A stretch of DNA of 64,000 nt from Mycteria americana (GCF_035582795.1 NC_134370.1:37187501-37251500); one strand, 5' to 3'. Shown: positions 48,560 to 61,296, counted from the first letter of the stretch. The notes: a model not told the origin generated them from the sequence alone. A program made the numbers and translations.

Positions 48560-51500
48560 CTTGTGTTCTTCTATTGTTCGTAACCTGCAGGGTTTACGGC
48601 GTGTGTCCTCTCTCCCTGTGAAGCGTGCCTCTGCAGCAACAAGAGGGATTTCTAGTATTTATCCTATTGCAACTCGTTAGGCCATGCCCACACACTCGTC
48701 TCCTGCGTCTGTCAATAAGTCAAAGTAGTACCAAAGCAGCAATAAATCACAGAGCAAGTTTCCAGCATTGCATCTAAAATGCATGTGATAAAACAGCACT
48801 TGGTGGAGGTGGGAGAAGGGTATCAGTATTTGTTCCACAGCTCACCTTCTAGGTCCGTTGTAGGCAGGACAGGCACTGTCCAAGTGCAAAGCTCAGGATT
48901 AATCCAATGCATTACACACAGTGTCCTGATTTGCCCTAAGGGCTAATGTCCTGCCCCCATGTCCTACAGCTGATACAAAAGAAATAAAATCTTGTCAGCA
49001 GCAGGCCACTCTATACTGAATGCATTTGCTCTGTCAAACCTTCCCTTTCATGAAGGAAGCTGCTCTGATTACTCCTAGACCTCCAGTGAGGGAGTCCTAG
49101 CTCATCTTTTCCTGTCCTTTATGGCCTTCTGCACAAGCATGAAGTGCACACACACAATCTGGCAATGAGGGGAAAAAAAACCACAGAAGTTATTATGCAA
49201 CTAATAACCAAGAAAAACATAAGAACAAGGCATTTCCCCTACATACACACATACCCGCTTGTTCTGACTGGCTTAAACTGACCTTTCACCACTCCAATGT
49301 GTCATTCTCCTCCTATGTGTGACCCCAGCATTAGTGAAGAGCCGAAAAGTTTGCAAAGTCAGGTAATAGAAGGCTGGAAATAAGAAAAAGGCCATTTCCA
49401 CAGAGGCCAAAATAGGCTAGAGTAGGAACAACCACTTTTCACTCCTATCTGTCTTAAAGACAAGACAAAAACCCAACACAAATACACATGCAAACCTATT
49501 CTTTCTAATATCATGTTTTGTTAGTGCAACTTAATTTAATCAGAAAATGGAGGCAGGGGAAGACAAGGAAACATTGAAATATCCCTGCTCAGAACAAAAT
49601 AAAAGAAAGAGGGGACAAACAAACAATTGTTTAAGCTGGCAGCAAAATGAAGATTTCAAAGTGCTCCCTAACAAGGCTTCCAGGGATTTCAGATTTGGGT
49701 GTTTGTTTCTGTTAGGACACATGCAAGTGTTAGAGGTTACACTCTAGAGGGAATCTTAAACTGGTAAATAACTGACAATGGTACTGTGTAATATGTGACC
49801 ATAATAACATTAGGCATTTCCCTTAAGTTCTCACATGTGAAAGTACATGCCAAGGGATACTGGAATCAGACATCTTATCTCAGACGTTGCAGAAGAGACA
49901 GATTTTAAATTCAAGAGTACCGGCTTAAGCATCCTTTGCTAAGGTGCAATACATGTGCTACTTTCACCTTAGCATATTTGTATTCTAACAGCAGCTTAAA
50001 ATTGTGTGCCGAGAGCAGTACAACATGTTAGTCACTCTGCAAAATATCAAAATTTTTAGTGAGTGTGCACATTTCAGATAAATTAAAAAAATATAACTTA
50101 TTTTCCACATATAAGGGTTGATTTTGTTTAATCAGTCAGGAATTTAAACTCCTTTTTGTTCTTTTATAACTTGAAGATCCCACCCACCCTGTAATCTGGA
50201 ACAGCTGAGAAAAATTCTATTTTGTGTAATGCAGTTTTGGGTAGCATTCCAAATTAATAACAAGACAGTATTAAAAGAGTCAAAATACTAAACACAGTGG
50301 GTAAGCTTTGCACTAAGTCTTTCTTTTCCACTGCATCACTGAAGAAGTTGCCAGTTTTTTTACTGACCACTTTTAAGTGTCTTATTTCCAAAATACATGT
50401 TTCATTGCTTTAATAGATCTGAAGACAAAGCACCAACCCAATAAATATTTATTAGGAAGTTTGCAACTTCAAGATGTCCTTTTCACTGGGACCTTGCTGG
50501 GGATGGAAATGTCAAATGATTGACACTGAAGAACATTGTTATTTTAAATTTTATATTGAAAAATAAGAGGCCAGTCTGTCAGAAAAGCAACAAAAAATCT
50601 CCTCTCTCTAAGGAAGTATTTGCATTCGGTGAACCTTTTCTCCTTGAAACTGATTTTCCCTAAAATTTGCAGTTGAAAAATAAAAGCGCAGCAGCAAACA
50701 CCCAAGTTATTTCCCACCCTCACCCTTCAGCAAAATTTATGAAAATATTCCCATCAGGGCACTAAAGGGGAAGAATCATATGGTTTTAATTGCAGTTATT
50801 TTTTTGTAATTACAGAAGAAAGTAAGTAAGGACTGCCAAACAGCCTACTAAAGCTATATACACATCAGCAGCACTAGTGTTCTGGGTTCAGTGCTCTCCT
50901 CTTGACTCCTATCACTTTTCATCTCCATTTTGTAGCAAAGAGTTAAACTGCTACTGTTCTGATCTGCTTCCCTTTTTAAACCTCAGCATTAAGAGTGAGA
51001 AAGAGCAAGGCAGTAATGAATCTGGTGCTGGAGTCCAGACCCCAAAAGGTACATATGGGCTCAACATGGTACTGCTCCATATCTCTGCCACTTGGTGCAA
51101 TTTTCCTCCCCAAACCTGGCTCAGGCCCACTGCGCAGTACCTTCAGGGATCAAGGTGCTTCCAGCCAGCTAAGCGAAGAGATGCTTAAGATGTCCAGGCT
51201 CTTTTGTATCATCAGCTATCCACACTGAAGCAAGCAGTCTAGACCTTTGGCAGGGGCAGGCCAAGGATGGACATGGGAATCCTGGGAAAGACTCAGATCC
51301 TTTGAAAGTGAGGACCACAAGTAGCAGAAAGCACCAAAGGCACCCAGGCCCAACCAGCTGGAACAGTCTCTTACTCCTCTGGACCTTTCTGCTCATTCTC
51401 CTGCCCCTCCCTCTCTTCCCATCCATATCATTCACACAAAGTTTTTTATGAAAAAGAGGAGAAGCTGACAGTCCTCTACCCAGCATAAATTTGGGGGCTC

Positions 51501-54500
51501 CATGGAAATTAGCTGCTAGTAAAGGACTAGCTCTGACAATCCTGACAAAGTAAATGTAGTTTCTGTAAGGATTGATACCTGAGAGTCAAACTGCATCTCC
51601 TTAAAAAAGCTGTCTGCCTTTCGTGCCAAGTCCTTTGATATTTTCGGAGAAGCACTTTTGACAAAGCAGCAAGCACATCATTTTGTCCAAAGCACTGAGA
51701 ACCACGTCGCACATCAAGACTGGAAACCTTCCGAACATTGGCAGCAAATTTAATTTTCTAGAAGCAACCCCTATCCGTTACTGCCCCACCAGAAGAAGGG
51801 AGCAAGAGCAAACCACTGGGAAGATGGAATAGAGAGGAAAGAAAATTCATTTTCTGCAGCATCCATCACCTGTGGCAGGTTTTGATATCCATCAGATACC
51901 TAAAATGTGTAAAAGTTCCCAGTCTATGTTGTGCACCACTGTAATGACTCAGACACAAGCCTTTCAAAGCTGGAGCAAACAGAGCACATGAAGAGTTTCA
52001 TCTTCATTAACATGGGAGGGAAAAGAGACTAATATAGTGAAGGTGAAAGAACAAACATACACAGCACCTACCATCGGGGGGGGCGGGGCTTGGCAATTCT
52101 TATAACAGCAGGATGAGCATGTACACTGGCCTGCAATAAAAATACCCAGCATAAACTAAGTGATAAATATCACCCCATCTGACAGTGACAGAGGCTGACG
52201 GCTTACTGAGTTGCTTTATCTTCTGCTGTGTAATTTCATCAACTTTACAACAGCTTCACTGCTTACCTTCCCAGCAGTCCTGTTGCTCATTTCAGGATAT
52301 GAAAGTGTAAGATAGCAATGTTCATGCTCAGGAAATTAAAGCTACCCAGTATCTGTTTTAATCATCAGGATACTTGCTTCTATTATAGAACATATAAACT
52401 GCCTTTTTTTTTCCCCCTCTCTCATTCAAAGAGGAAAACAAGCATTCAGGAAATGACCTTACCTATCATTCAGCATTACTCAGCCTGAGATTTTAAGTCA
52501 GGTACTATCTGTATTTATCATCTAAACTTTAACTCTTACATCGCCACTTGGGAAATGTTGGCAAAACAACTTGGCAAATACTGGCAAAACAAAAAGTTTG
52601 TGAAGAGCTAGAACATTCTCAATCTTACATATTCAGCGTTTGCACAAGAACAGGCATGACAGCAGTAATTAAAGACATATTAATTTTATATAATTCAAGA
52701 ACCCCCCAGAGCTGTTCAGTTTCATTGTAAACAGCTGGCTAAACAGTTGCTTAATTTCTGATATTACAAAACTGATTGCTACAGTTTCAGAGACCTAGAA
52801 ACACAATATTAAACAACATGCCCTATTCTCTGTATTTTATTATCATCATGATCCACCTGCACCCTCATCTGCTATCTCATAACTTCCAGCTGAAATCTCA
52901 TCAGCCCTCACCTCACAAGTCCAGGAATGGCCAAGTTTAATCAAGAGTTTTGACTACGCTCCAGAGGATCTAGGCTCACTTCACAGGTCTGTTTATTTTC
53001 ATACCAAGCTAAGTTATTTAGAGCTATAGCTAACAAAGCGCTCAAGCACGGTATTGCTCAATCACTGTGTAGTGGAAGCACGCACTGAGTCAGACGCCTC
53101 AGTTACTCAGAAGGTTCAGGACCCTTTGTTACCTACTTAAAAAACTCACAGGAAGTGCTAAAGAAGAAAATGGGACCTTACCATCTCTTGCACGTAGCTG
53201 CCCTCTCCCCCAACTTGAGATTCATAGACCCTAAGTCTAATATATAGTATCTGGGTTTGTCGCTGTTGTTCCCCGCCCCCACAACTGTCCTTTTGCAGCT
53301 GTTTCCACTTTGCAAAGAAAGTTAAATTCTCATGAAAAACCATGTATACTTGACACTATTGCCTCTTAATCACATCTTTGCAGAGCTTGAAAGATCCACC
53401 TTACAACCCCTGCTCCAATTAATATTTAAGCATATTAAGTATGTTATGTGCTTACCAGTGCAGAGGCCAAGGCACCACATTATTGTGGGTAACGTCATGT
53501 GGGACATTTGTTGTTGTGACATGTATTGACATTTGGAAGACAAGAGTCTTCCAACTATCTGCAATTATTCATCCAGAACAAATATCTAAAAGTGCTTTGG
53601 CAAAACAAACTCTGTAATAATTGGCTAATAATGACATCAGTTTTGATGACATGAAAAATGAGTTTGCTGTTCAAAGGTCTATTGTATACTCACTTCTCAA
53701 GGGAAACCATCTCATTAGGTACTAAATCATCCATCCAACTACCGCCTTTTACCTTTATGACCAAGTGAAACGGGGAGAGGAGAATCTGAGCTGCCATCTG
53801 ATTCAAAGTACTCCAGCTAGTTGCATTTCCATCTTTTTGTTAAAGAGAGAAAAATTGTACCCTATTACTTTGTATCCTTCTCATGAACTAGAGTTTCTTC
53901 TGTTATTACTGTTTGACATTCCTTACAGTCCTTCCTTACAAAATGGATTGCAAGTCTTTCTTGAGCAAATACCTTTATATAAAAGAAAGCAGTATAAGCA
54001 CTAGAAGGATATTTGTAATTACATTTAGTAGATATTACAGAGAATTATTAATCTCATCTCTATAATGTTTTCAGCTGCAAAATATGCAAGGGAAAAGCAT
54101 GTAGAATAAAATAATATTTTGGATAAGTAGGATGATGTGCTGTAAAAATAGCTATTGTTACTGATGCCATCAAATCTAGGATCAATGTAGCTGTATCAGC
54201 AGAACACCGGTACTTTGAGCTTTTATAAACTGCACACACACAACCAGCATTAACACTGGTATCAGCCCCTGTAAAGAAAACTGGCACCAGAATAAATACA
54301 CTAATGAGGTTAATAAGATACACATCTTATCAGGGTTCCATTGGCAGGCACTTGTGTTACAATTTATAGCAAATGGACACCAAACAGGAGAAGCACAGTA
54401 GGTTAGTCAGCACATCATACCCCTGCACAGTAGAGCCAAACATGTCACTCCGGGGAGAGACAGACATTGTAATATTGTTTCCATGTTGGGAGAAGACTGT

Positions 54501-54649
54501 AGTTTTCAGATTAGACTTTCCATGGAGATGCCCAAGATTCATAACTGGACTCCATTAAGCTTTTACCCTCTGAGGGGACAAATAACAAGAAATTCAAAAG
54601 GGATCTCTGTGGTGGGTAGAGGATTTCAATTAAAAACAAAAAACAAACC
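48560..54649. other. Intergenic DNA, no gene seen
   Basis: No splice-bounded exon, RNA gene or clear transposon recognised. The stretch 51000-51460 is less AT-rich and has open frames of about 100 codons on both strands, without family motifs. A GGGGGGGGCGGGGC tract lies near 52076-52089. Confidence 0.5.
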
Positions 54650-55703
54650 CTTTCTGTATGCATGCAGTTTTATTTGTTGCTGACAGAATTACTTGCACAA
54701 AAACACAATGTCAATACTTGACATATTAGCCAGGTTTACAAAGAAGAAAGCAAATACAAAATAAACACAGTGTAGAATTTGAAAAGTTGCCCAAAATACC
54801 AAAAATGTTTCATGCGAGATTTTGTACACATTAATGCTGACTGGCCTGATTCTTCATTCCTCACCATACAAAACCTTGATAAGATCCCATCTACCAGGCC
54901 AGAACAGGGAGGGAAATTACTATTAAGCCATAAGACAATGCTGGCACACATACAAAGGGTATCAGTTGTCCACCAATAAATTTTAAGAAAGTTGCTAACT
55001 GGAGAAGTGAAGTTCTGGAACTGCCTTCCAAAATAAATAGCTGGTGCAAAAAGTGTACTTGTTAAGATAGAAAGCAAGCAATTTTTAAGACTGCTTGATC
55101 TATCACAGTGACCTTCTTTGAAATAAGAACCTTCTTCTTATCCTCGATATCATAAGATCACAATTCTCCAACAAGTTTGTAATAGTATTGTGCATGCGTG
55201 CATTATAAATCACTACAGTAAGTAAATGCAATGGAGAAGTGAACCAGAATACATAGTTTAGAAAAAAGCACAGTTTTGTTTAAAGTTCACTGGCATATAG
55301 CTTTTGGAAGATCACCACTGAATAGGATGATATGCTGGAGTCTAACATGGACTTTTGGTTCTACCGAGAGTACATTCTTCATAACATCACAGTATTGAGA
55401 AAAATATTATTCACTACACAATATTTAAGAATACAAGAAACAACATAACATGTTAGATAACTTCACTAAATCACTTTGTTAATACTGAAAAGGGCTTTGC
55501 TTATTAAAGTTTGCTTTTTCTTTAATAAGACCTCCATCGTAATGCTTGTAGCATATGTGTTAACAAATCAGTATTAAGACATTTATTCAAACAACGTTCA
55601 CATCACAATGAATGAATACAAAATACAAATAACTTATAACTGCTGACAAAAAAAATACTGAATTGTTGAACAGATGATCTCACACTCTTGCGTATTTTGC
55701 ATT
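54650..55703 (-). other. DNAJC12: Probable 3' UTR of DNAJC12
   Basis: Follows the stop codon on the minus strand. AATAAA occurs at 54674-54669, and beyond it is a GGGTTTGTTTTTTGTTTTT stretch, a typical downstream element, which places cleavage near 54650. An earlier AATAAA at 55587-55582 could give a shorter UTR of about 130 nt. Confidence 0.5.
54669..54674 (-). promoter_or_regulatory. Polyadenylation signal AATAAA (DNAJC12 candidate)
   Basis: Canonical hexamer on the minus strand with a GT/T-rich tract starting about 20 nt downstream. Confidence 0.5.
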
Positions 55704-55798
55704 TTAGATCTCATAGTTTCTGAATTTCCTCAGAAGCTCTGATGGAGCATCCCCTGACCAGCGGAAACGCAAGTGCCAGTAATTTGCCTCTGAAAATC
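55704..55798 (-). CDS. DNAJC12: DNAJC12 exon 5 (C-terminus and stop)
   Basis: The acceptor is a T-rich tract ending TCTCAG. Two bases complete the split codon from exon 4, then 30 codons end in TAA at 55706-55704. The C-terminal motif WHLRFRWSGDAPSELLRKF is the strongly conserved end of DNAJC12, seen in the human protein as WHLRFRWSKDAPSELL. DNAJC12 is a cytosolic type III J-protein that, with HSP70, supports folding of the aromatic amino acid hydroxylases; the C-terminus is the part most likely to engage client. This exon match makes the gene assignment nearly certain. Confidence 0.96.
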
Positions 55799-55918
55799 CT
55801 GAGAAAAAAAGAGAAAGGCAAGTAAATTATTGTAAACATGTATAAAACTAAGTTGTCTGAAATAATACTTTTTTGGGGGAAGATTATCAAGTAAGTAAAA
55901 AAATTGGTCACTTCTAGT

Positions 55919-56128
55919 GAAATTTTTTACGATGAGGGTAGTGAAACACTGGAGCAGGTTGCCCAGAGAGGTGGTAGGTGCCCCATTCCTGTAAACATTC
56001 AAGATCAGGCTGGATGGGGCTCTGAGCAACCTGATCTAGTTGAAGATGTCCCTGCTCATTGCAGAAGGCTGGGCTAGGTGACCTTTAAAGGTCCCTTCCA
56101 ACCCAGACCATTCTATGATTCTATGATT
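55919..56128 (+). mobile_element. CR1 LINE 3' fragment in DNAJC12 intron 4
   Basis: Typical CR1 3' sequence: TTTTTTACGATGAGGGTAGTGAAACACTGGAGCAGG, GGTTGCCCAGAGAGG, GGCTGGATGGGGC, GGTCCCTTCCAACCC, ending in the tandem ATTCTATGATTCTATGATT that marks the CR1 3' terminus. It is antisense to the gene and starts only 120 bp upstream of the exon 5 acceptor. Confidence 0.95.
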
Positions 56129-57120
56129 ACAAGGAACAAGATGATGTTTTCTTTACTGTGAAATTTTACTGTTTTACAAAGGATATAGTAATGATTTAAT
56201 TACCAAAAATAGCCAATAGTATAATTTTATAGAGCAGAATTTTATAGAACATAATTTTTAAATATAAAATTTTTAGTTATGCCTCACATACATTGGTTTG
56301 TAGAATTTTCTTATCTATTTTCAGCATGCCACAAATGTTTGGGATTAAATGAGGTTTTTCTACCCTCAAAGTTCAACTATATTTCCTGTTTAATCAAGCT
56401 GGGAAGAAATGACAGGACTTTAACAATAGTTCTCTGAAAACATAAGCCTAAGATTATGAAACTCCTGAAGGATCAAGCAGAACAGAGGGTGGCTGTTGTG
56501 GTAAGTAAACTTTGATTCAGGCGTACTAACCTAAACAACAGACAGGAAATACTAACTGGCCAGATGACAGCTTTTGAAATACACATTTATTCTGGTGCGT
56601 GCACTATTTTTTAAAAAACCTGTTCAAATACAAAAGCAGCCTTCAAGGCTCAATTTTTAGTCCTCATTAACTCATCAGGTGCAAACTGTGCATAAGTACT
56701 GAAGGCTGGATAAAGAAAAAAAAAATATAATACCTAAATGTTTCATTTAACATTTTAAAAGTTATTTAAAAAAAAACCCACTGAAAATAATTGCCTTTTT
56801 AAAATTTATTTTGATATAGCAGCAGAACTGAACTTTCCATTTTGGTTTGAGAATTTTTTTTTCTTCTTCTCCTGTTTTTGGTTTTACTAGCAAACAAGCA
56901 AGCAAACATGGGGTAGGGAGGAAGAAAGCTCTGAAAGCTTCGAAGTTAAATAAATAATAAACAACATAAAACCCAAAACAAAAGCCCAACCCAAAACCAC
57001 ATTAAAAAAAGCTACCAGTTAAACATATTATTCTGGAGAAGAATTTCTCATTACTAAAAGCCTCTGTTTCAGGCCAATCCCTGGATACTGCAATTTTCTG
57101 TAACTGCTGGTTTCACTTAC
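56129..57120 (-). other. DNAJC12: DNAJC12 intron 4, remainder
   Basis: AT-rich intron between exons 4 and 5, with no gene recognised. An A/T-rich and pyrimidine-rich stretch lies at 56855-56885. Confidence 0.8.
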
Positions 57121-57322
57121 TTGGAGAGTCTGGATTCTTTGAAGACTGTGGTTTCACATCAGGAATTGCAACATCTTCTTGCTCCCTGTTCCCATCTGAC
57201 AATCCGTCTTCATTGCTTTCAGTCTGTTGGGTCCAAATCTCATTAGTTATGTTGTTGCTATTATTCAAGTCAGGAGCTTCCAGCATTTGGTCCTTCTTAC
57301 TTTGGACAGCCCAGTGCATTGA
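57121..57322 (-). CDS. DNAJC12: DNAJC12 exon 4 (variable acidic linker)
   Basis: The exon encodes 67 codons plus one base. It starts SMHWAVQSKKDQMLEAPD and ends SKNPDSP. The SMHWAV...KKD start matches the region after the J domain of DNAJC12; the rest is rich in Asn, Ser, Glu and Asp and is poorly conserved, as expected for a disordered linker. The acceptor is TTTCTTTAG and the donor is CCAA followed by GTAAGTG. The split codon (A plus GA) gives Arg at the junction with exon 5. Length is close to that of the human exon. Confidence 0.93.
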
Positions 57323-58576
57323 CTAAAGAAACGCAAAAATAACAAATAAAGAACTAATTCCTATGCCTTAAAAGATTTTTAATGAACTTCTCTTTTCTTT
57401 CTTATGTTGTTGTAATAAATGGTTAAATAAAGCACATATAAGAGAGAAGCTTGCAGGTCAATAGGATAGGGGAAAGCATGGTTACATATTGCAAATAGCA
57501 TTTGAGAGGATAGGTTATGTCAGGTGGGGATAAAGAACAAAATGTACAAATGCATCAAATAATTCTAAGGGTCTTTTGTCCAGTTTCTTCTGTCATGACT
57601 TCTGACACTTTTTTAAGAGGGCTTGAGTGACTTAGAAAATGTCCATTTTCAAAGCTGTCTTTGGCTTCAAGGTGCCCTTTGAAAACAAGGCAATTTGGAA
57701 AGCTTTGCTATTAAAGTCTGTGGAATGACTTCTGTTTGGAACTGAACTAAGCCTGATGGGATACTTCCAGCAAACATTTAAGCTCAGGCATAATGCTCTA
57801 GTTGAAGAGGCTCTCAAACTTCTCTCATAAGCAGAATTGAGGCAGGCAGAATTGGCAAGGGAAACATTTATTCACCTGCCTTAAAATCTGACCATGTAGA
57901 CTTATCATTCACCCTAATAAGGCGGGGGGGGGGGGGGGGGGGGGGGAAGGTCAAACATTATGGAATTAGGATCTACTAGGAACACACTACCAAATTATCT
58001 CACTAGCAAAATTAGGAGGGAAAACAACCTTGAGAACATCTCAGTTTCTGTCACAAATCACCCCACTAGCCTAGCAGGGCCCCTCCAAAAGACCTGTGTG
58101 AAGCCCACGGTTCCAAGGAACCTACCTTCTAGATTTTTCAATCAGGTCTTTATTTAAGCAGATAGCATGAAAACCTATCTGATAAGCAATATACCAAAAG
58201 GAGAATAGATTATACAAAGGTCCTAGCTTTGAAAATAAATAAAAGGTTACTACAAAAGCAAAGTGTGCTGACGCATTTGAAAACAGCCCTTAAGTTACTT
58301 AAACTTCATATAACACACATAAAAGCAGCAACTTGATAAATTCGCTCTAAAACTACTAGCTTAAAACCCTTCTGTGAATGGGCTTCTATAGCCTTCCAAT
58401 TTTTCCTGAATTTCCTTAACTTCCTTAGTGCAGGAATCACTCTGCAGTATTTCCATCCCCAAAACCCACCACTGCGGCAGAACTGTTGTAACTTACTCCT
58501 CGCTCACTGCAACATTTTCTCTGGACCAGCCCTACCTCCCTCTCCTCCTGAAGGCCTAAACTTAGACAACACCAAC
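57323..58576 (-). other. DNAJC12: DNAJC12 intron 3
   Basis: A 1.25-kb intron. Apart from a 23-G homopolymer at 57924-57946, nothing is recognised. Confidence 0.85.
57924..57946 (+). repeat. G23 homopolymer
   Basis: Twenty-three consecutive G flanked by AAGGC and AAGG. Can form G-quadruplexes and is prone to length error in sequencing. Confidence 0.9.
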
Positions 58577-58716
58577 CGTTTTCACAGAATTGCTCAGGGC
58601 CTCCCACTGCTGGAACGGAATGGTAATTTTGCTTCGTCGCCAGTAATCATAACGCGCTCGACTCTCTTCATTAGTAAGAATCTCCTTAGCTTGCTGCAGC
58701 TTCTGGAAATTCTCCA
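58577..58716 (-). CDS. DNAJC12: DNAJC12 exon 3 (end of J domain)
   Basis: Encodes ENFQKLQQAKEILTNEESRA and continues through RYDYWRRS to QQWEALSNSVKT. This is the third and fourth helix region of the J domain, including the AKEIL.DEE.RA.YD pattern typical of J proteins. The first two bases complete a Val codon from exon 2; the exon ends on a full codon and joins exon 4 in phase 0. The acceptor is TTTGTGTTCTAG. The donor, ACG followed by GTTGGT, is weak at positions +3 to +5. Read-through past it would add four residues (VGVV) and stop. Confidence 0.95.
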
Positions 58717-59219
58717 CTAGAACACAAACCAAAAAGATACTAAAGCCAATGTTTGTTTTCAAAGAAATTAATTCAGATGTGAAAGGGAAGCTGCCAACAA
58801 TGGCTTAGAGCAAACAGAAGAGGAGACAGAAGGAGAGCTGAGTGACAAAAGTATGTGGTGGTTCTGCTTACAGCTTTGCAAAGTTCTAGCTGGCTTTAGG
58901 ATCATGGCACTTTTGGTGGACCACTGATATCCTTTTCAAATGAGAACTAAAATGCTCATTTGTCTACCGGCTTGAAAATCTAAATTTAAGTTCAGAGAAA
59001 CTTACAGAGTACAGCAGGCAAAAGGCTCAAGTCTCCCCCTGTAGACAACCTTAAAAAGGGAAATTAAACTAGAGTAATAATGCTTAGAAGGAACACACAT
59101 CCACAGCAGCAAGGAAGTCAGAGCAAAGCGTAACACCAAGAAAACATGAACAGGAAAAAAAAAAATGACAAGCAAAAATTGCAAGCAAGAAGAGGAATCT
59201 AAATATAGTTCAAATTAAG

Positions 59220-59511
59220 TGGTCGCTGCTCGGGGACTGGCTGGGCGTTGGTCGGTGGGTGGTGAGCGGTTGTATCACTGGCTTTTTTTTCCTTGGGTTT
59301 TTTGTCCTCTCTCTCTCTTGTTGTTTTCCTTCTCATTACAATTTATTATTATTATTATTATTTTGTTCCAATTATTAAACTGTTCTTATCTCAACCCACG
59401 AGTTTTCTTACTTTTGCTCTTCCGATTCTCTCCCCCATCCCATGGCGGGGGGGGGAGGGTGAGCAAGTGGCTGTGTGGTACTTAATTGCCGACTGGGGCT
59501 AAACCACAACA
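59220..59511 (+). mobile_element. 5'-truncated LTR of the same ERV family
   Basis: Matches the 3' half of the provirus LTRs from GCTGCTCGGGGACTGGCTGGGCG to the end ACTGGGGCTAAACCACAACA. The first half is missing with a sharp left break and no target duplication. It has the short TTA repeat and keeps more CpG sites in its first 60 bp than either proviral LTR, so it belongs to another subfamily or a different copy age. It is antisense to DNAJC12. Confidence 0.93.
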
Positions 59512-60381
59512 GTCCTCTCTAGCATTTGGGCGTTTGTGCATTTTATTAGGTATGTTTGCTACATATGCTTAAATGTTATCTTGAATGCCAGACTGCATAA
59601 ATGAGAGCTCTTATTTTTCCCTACAGGATAATTTTTCATGAAATGGTTACTAAGGATGCAGCTGCATGTTACTATTTGTAGAAGGGTTATAAAGATTTAG
59701 ATTTTATCTATGAGTCACCTATGTTACAGTGATCTATTATTATTCATTTATTCCAGTTTACAAGTTACAGAGATTTCTTTTGAAATACACTAAGCCCAAA
59801 CTCTAATCAAAATTGGTAACTATAAATCAAACAACAGACAACAGGTTGAGGGGGCAGTTCTATTACTTTTCTTTTTCTAGTGTTACTAGTTTTCAACAAA
59901 TAAAAGGTCTACTTTAACTACTCTTTATTGAGCTTTAAGCTGATGAAATAAAAAAATACAAACTTTCACCAGTACTGTAAAAAAGTATTTAAAGTAAATA
60001 CAGCATGTTCAGGAAATGGAGCATAAAATATTTCTTCTTGACAAACAAAGCTGCTCCAACATTTGGCCTCCCTTTTTGAGTTACTTAGTTTCAGTTAATT
60101 GGGGATGGGGGACACGGGACGGGACTGGGGGATGGTGCAGACAGAACACAACCGTGCACTGGAATAGTCTCATTTGCCTGCTGCAATAGCCAGAGTTTTC
60201 TGCAGACAAAGTTGATTCCATTGGTTTCATTGGTACTTGTGCTATCATTTAGAATAAATTAAGTATTAGTGATCAGGTTATTGTTAATAGGTGGTAGATT
60301 GTCTCTCAAACACCAAATCTCAGGGGGTTCCTTGTCAGGGAATCTCAAAGTGAAATATCCCACCTATTTCACCTTTTAACA

Positions 60382-60394
60382 CCCCCCCCCCCCC
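60382..60394. repeat. C13 homopolymer
   Basis: Thirteen consecutive C in DNAJC12 intron 2. Confidence 0.85.
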
Positions 60395-61217
60395 TTGTCA
60401 ACTCTGATTCTAGGCTAGGATGGCACATCAATGAGGAAAGCCAAGCCCTGCTGAGAGCTCTACTTGAGGCAGTGGAGTGCGAGTCTCATTTAACATCTGC
60501 TATACTCCCAGCTCTGCTATCTCAGAGGAGGGTGTGGATGAGGTCAAACTGGCATAAGCAGGTAGGCTATGGCGTTTAGACATCGGTGAGCACTCATTAG
60601 AGCTATCTTGTGGTTATGAATGGGTAAGATTGTCTCCAAATAACTCAGGTGCTGCTTAGCCGTCACAGGTATGATGACCTGCATGCCTTCATAAATGCAA
60701 ACGCTAGCTGCTGTTCTGCAAACAGACAACCACTCATGTGGTGCTGGCTTCTCTTTATTTCCAGTCATTAAATTACATTAAAAGAAACTAAAGTACATCT
60801 AATGTGTTCCCAATTGACTTGCTCATGGAAGCAAATTAACTAGTTGACGCAAGTTTAGCACTTGAATGCCACTGAAGATGGAAGGCGGCCAACTGCATAG
60901 GTCTAGAAAGGGATAGACTCCATAAATAATTTCTGGATTAAAAGATGTTCTACCACAGAAAGAAAAAAAAACCTGAAAGTCCTAGGGAAAAAAAAAAAAT
61001 CCAGAAAGTACCTTCCTGCTCTATCACCTAGGAGTGTGCAAGTGTTAGAAAAGAATATTAAAGTTTGCTATTTAAAGACAATATGCTCAATACATATGAC
61101 AATTAAAATACATGGGGAGGAAAGAATATTAAATAAAGTTTTAAGGCTGAATTTAACATCTTAGTTATATAAATATAAGAAAAAATAGATTGTTTTTGTA
61201 CAGGGAAGAATACATAC

Positions 61218-61296
61218 CTGCTTTGGGGTTTCCAGGATGTTTGTCAGGATGACATTCAAGGGCTTTAATCTTAAATTCTGCAAGAATTTGTTCAAC
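61218..61296 (-). CDS. DNAJC12: DNAJC12 exon 2 (J domain core with HPD)
   Basis: Encodes VEQILAEFKIKALECHPDKH followed by PGNPKA and one base of a Val codon. The HPD tripeptide (codons at 61251-61243) between helices II and III is the signature that stimulates HSP70 ATPase activity. The acceptor is TTCTGTTTAG and the donor GCAG followed by GTATGT. The exon is 79 nt, beginning in phase 0 and ending in phase 1, consistent with exon 3. The upstream exon with the start codon and helix I is not in the window. Confidence 0.96.

Larger units (their letters stand above)
58717..61217 (-). other. DNAJC12: DNAJC12 intron 2
   Basis: A 2.5-kb intron containing the truncated LTR at 59220-59511 and a 13-C run at 60382-60394. 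No other feature recognised. Confidence 0.85.

Noticed and set aside
50877-51486. Overlapping frames of about 100 codons on both strands in a less AT-rich stretch
   Set aside because: No motifs and no splice-bounded conservation signal; open frames are expected at this composition.
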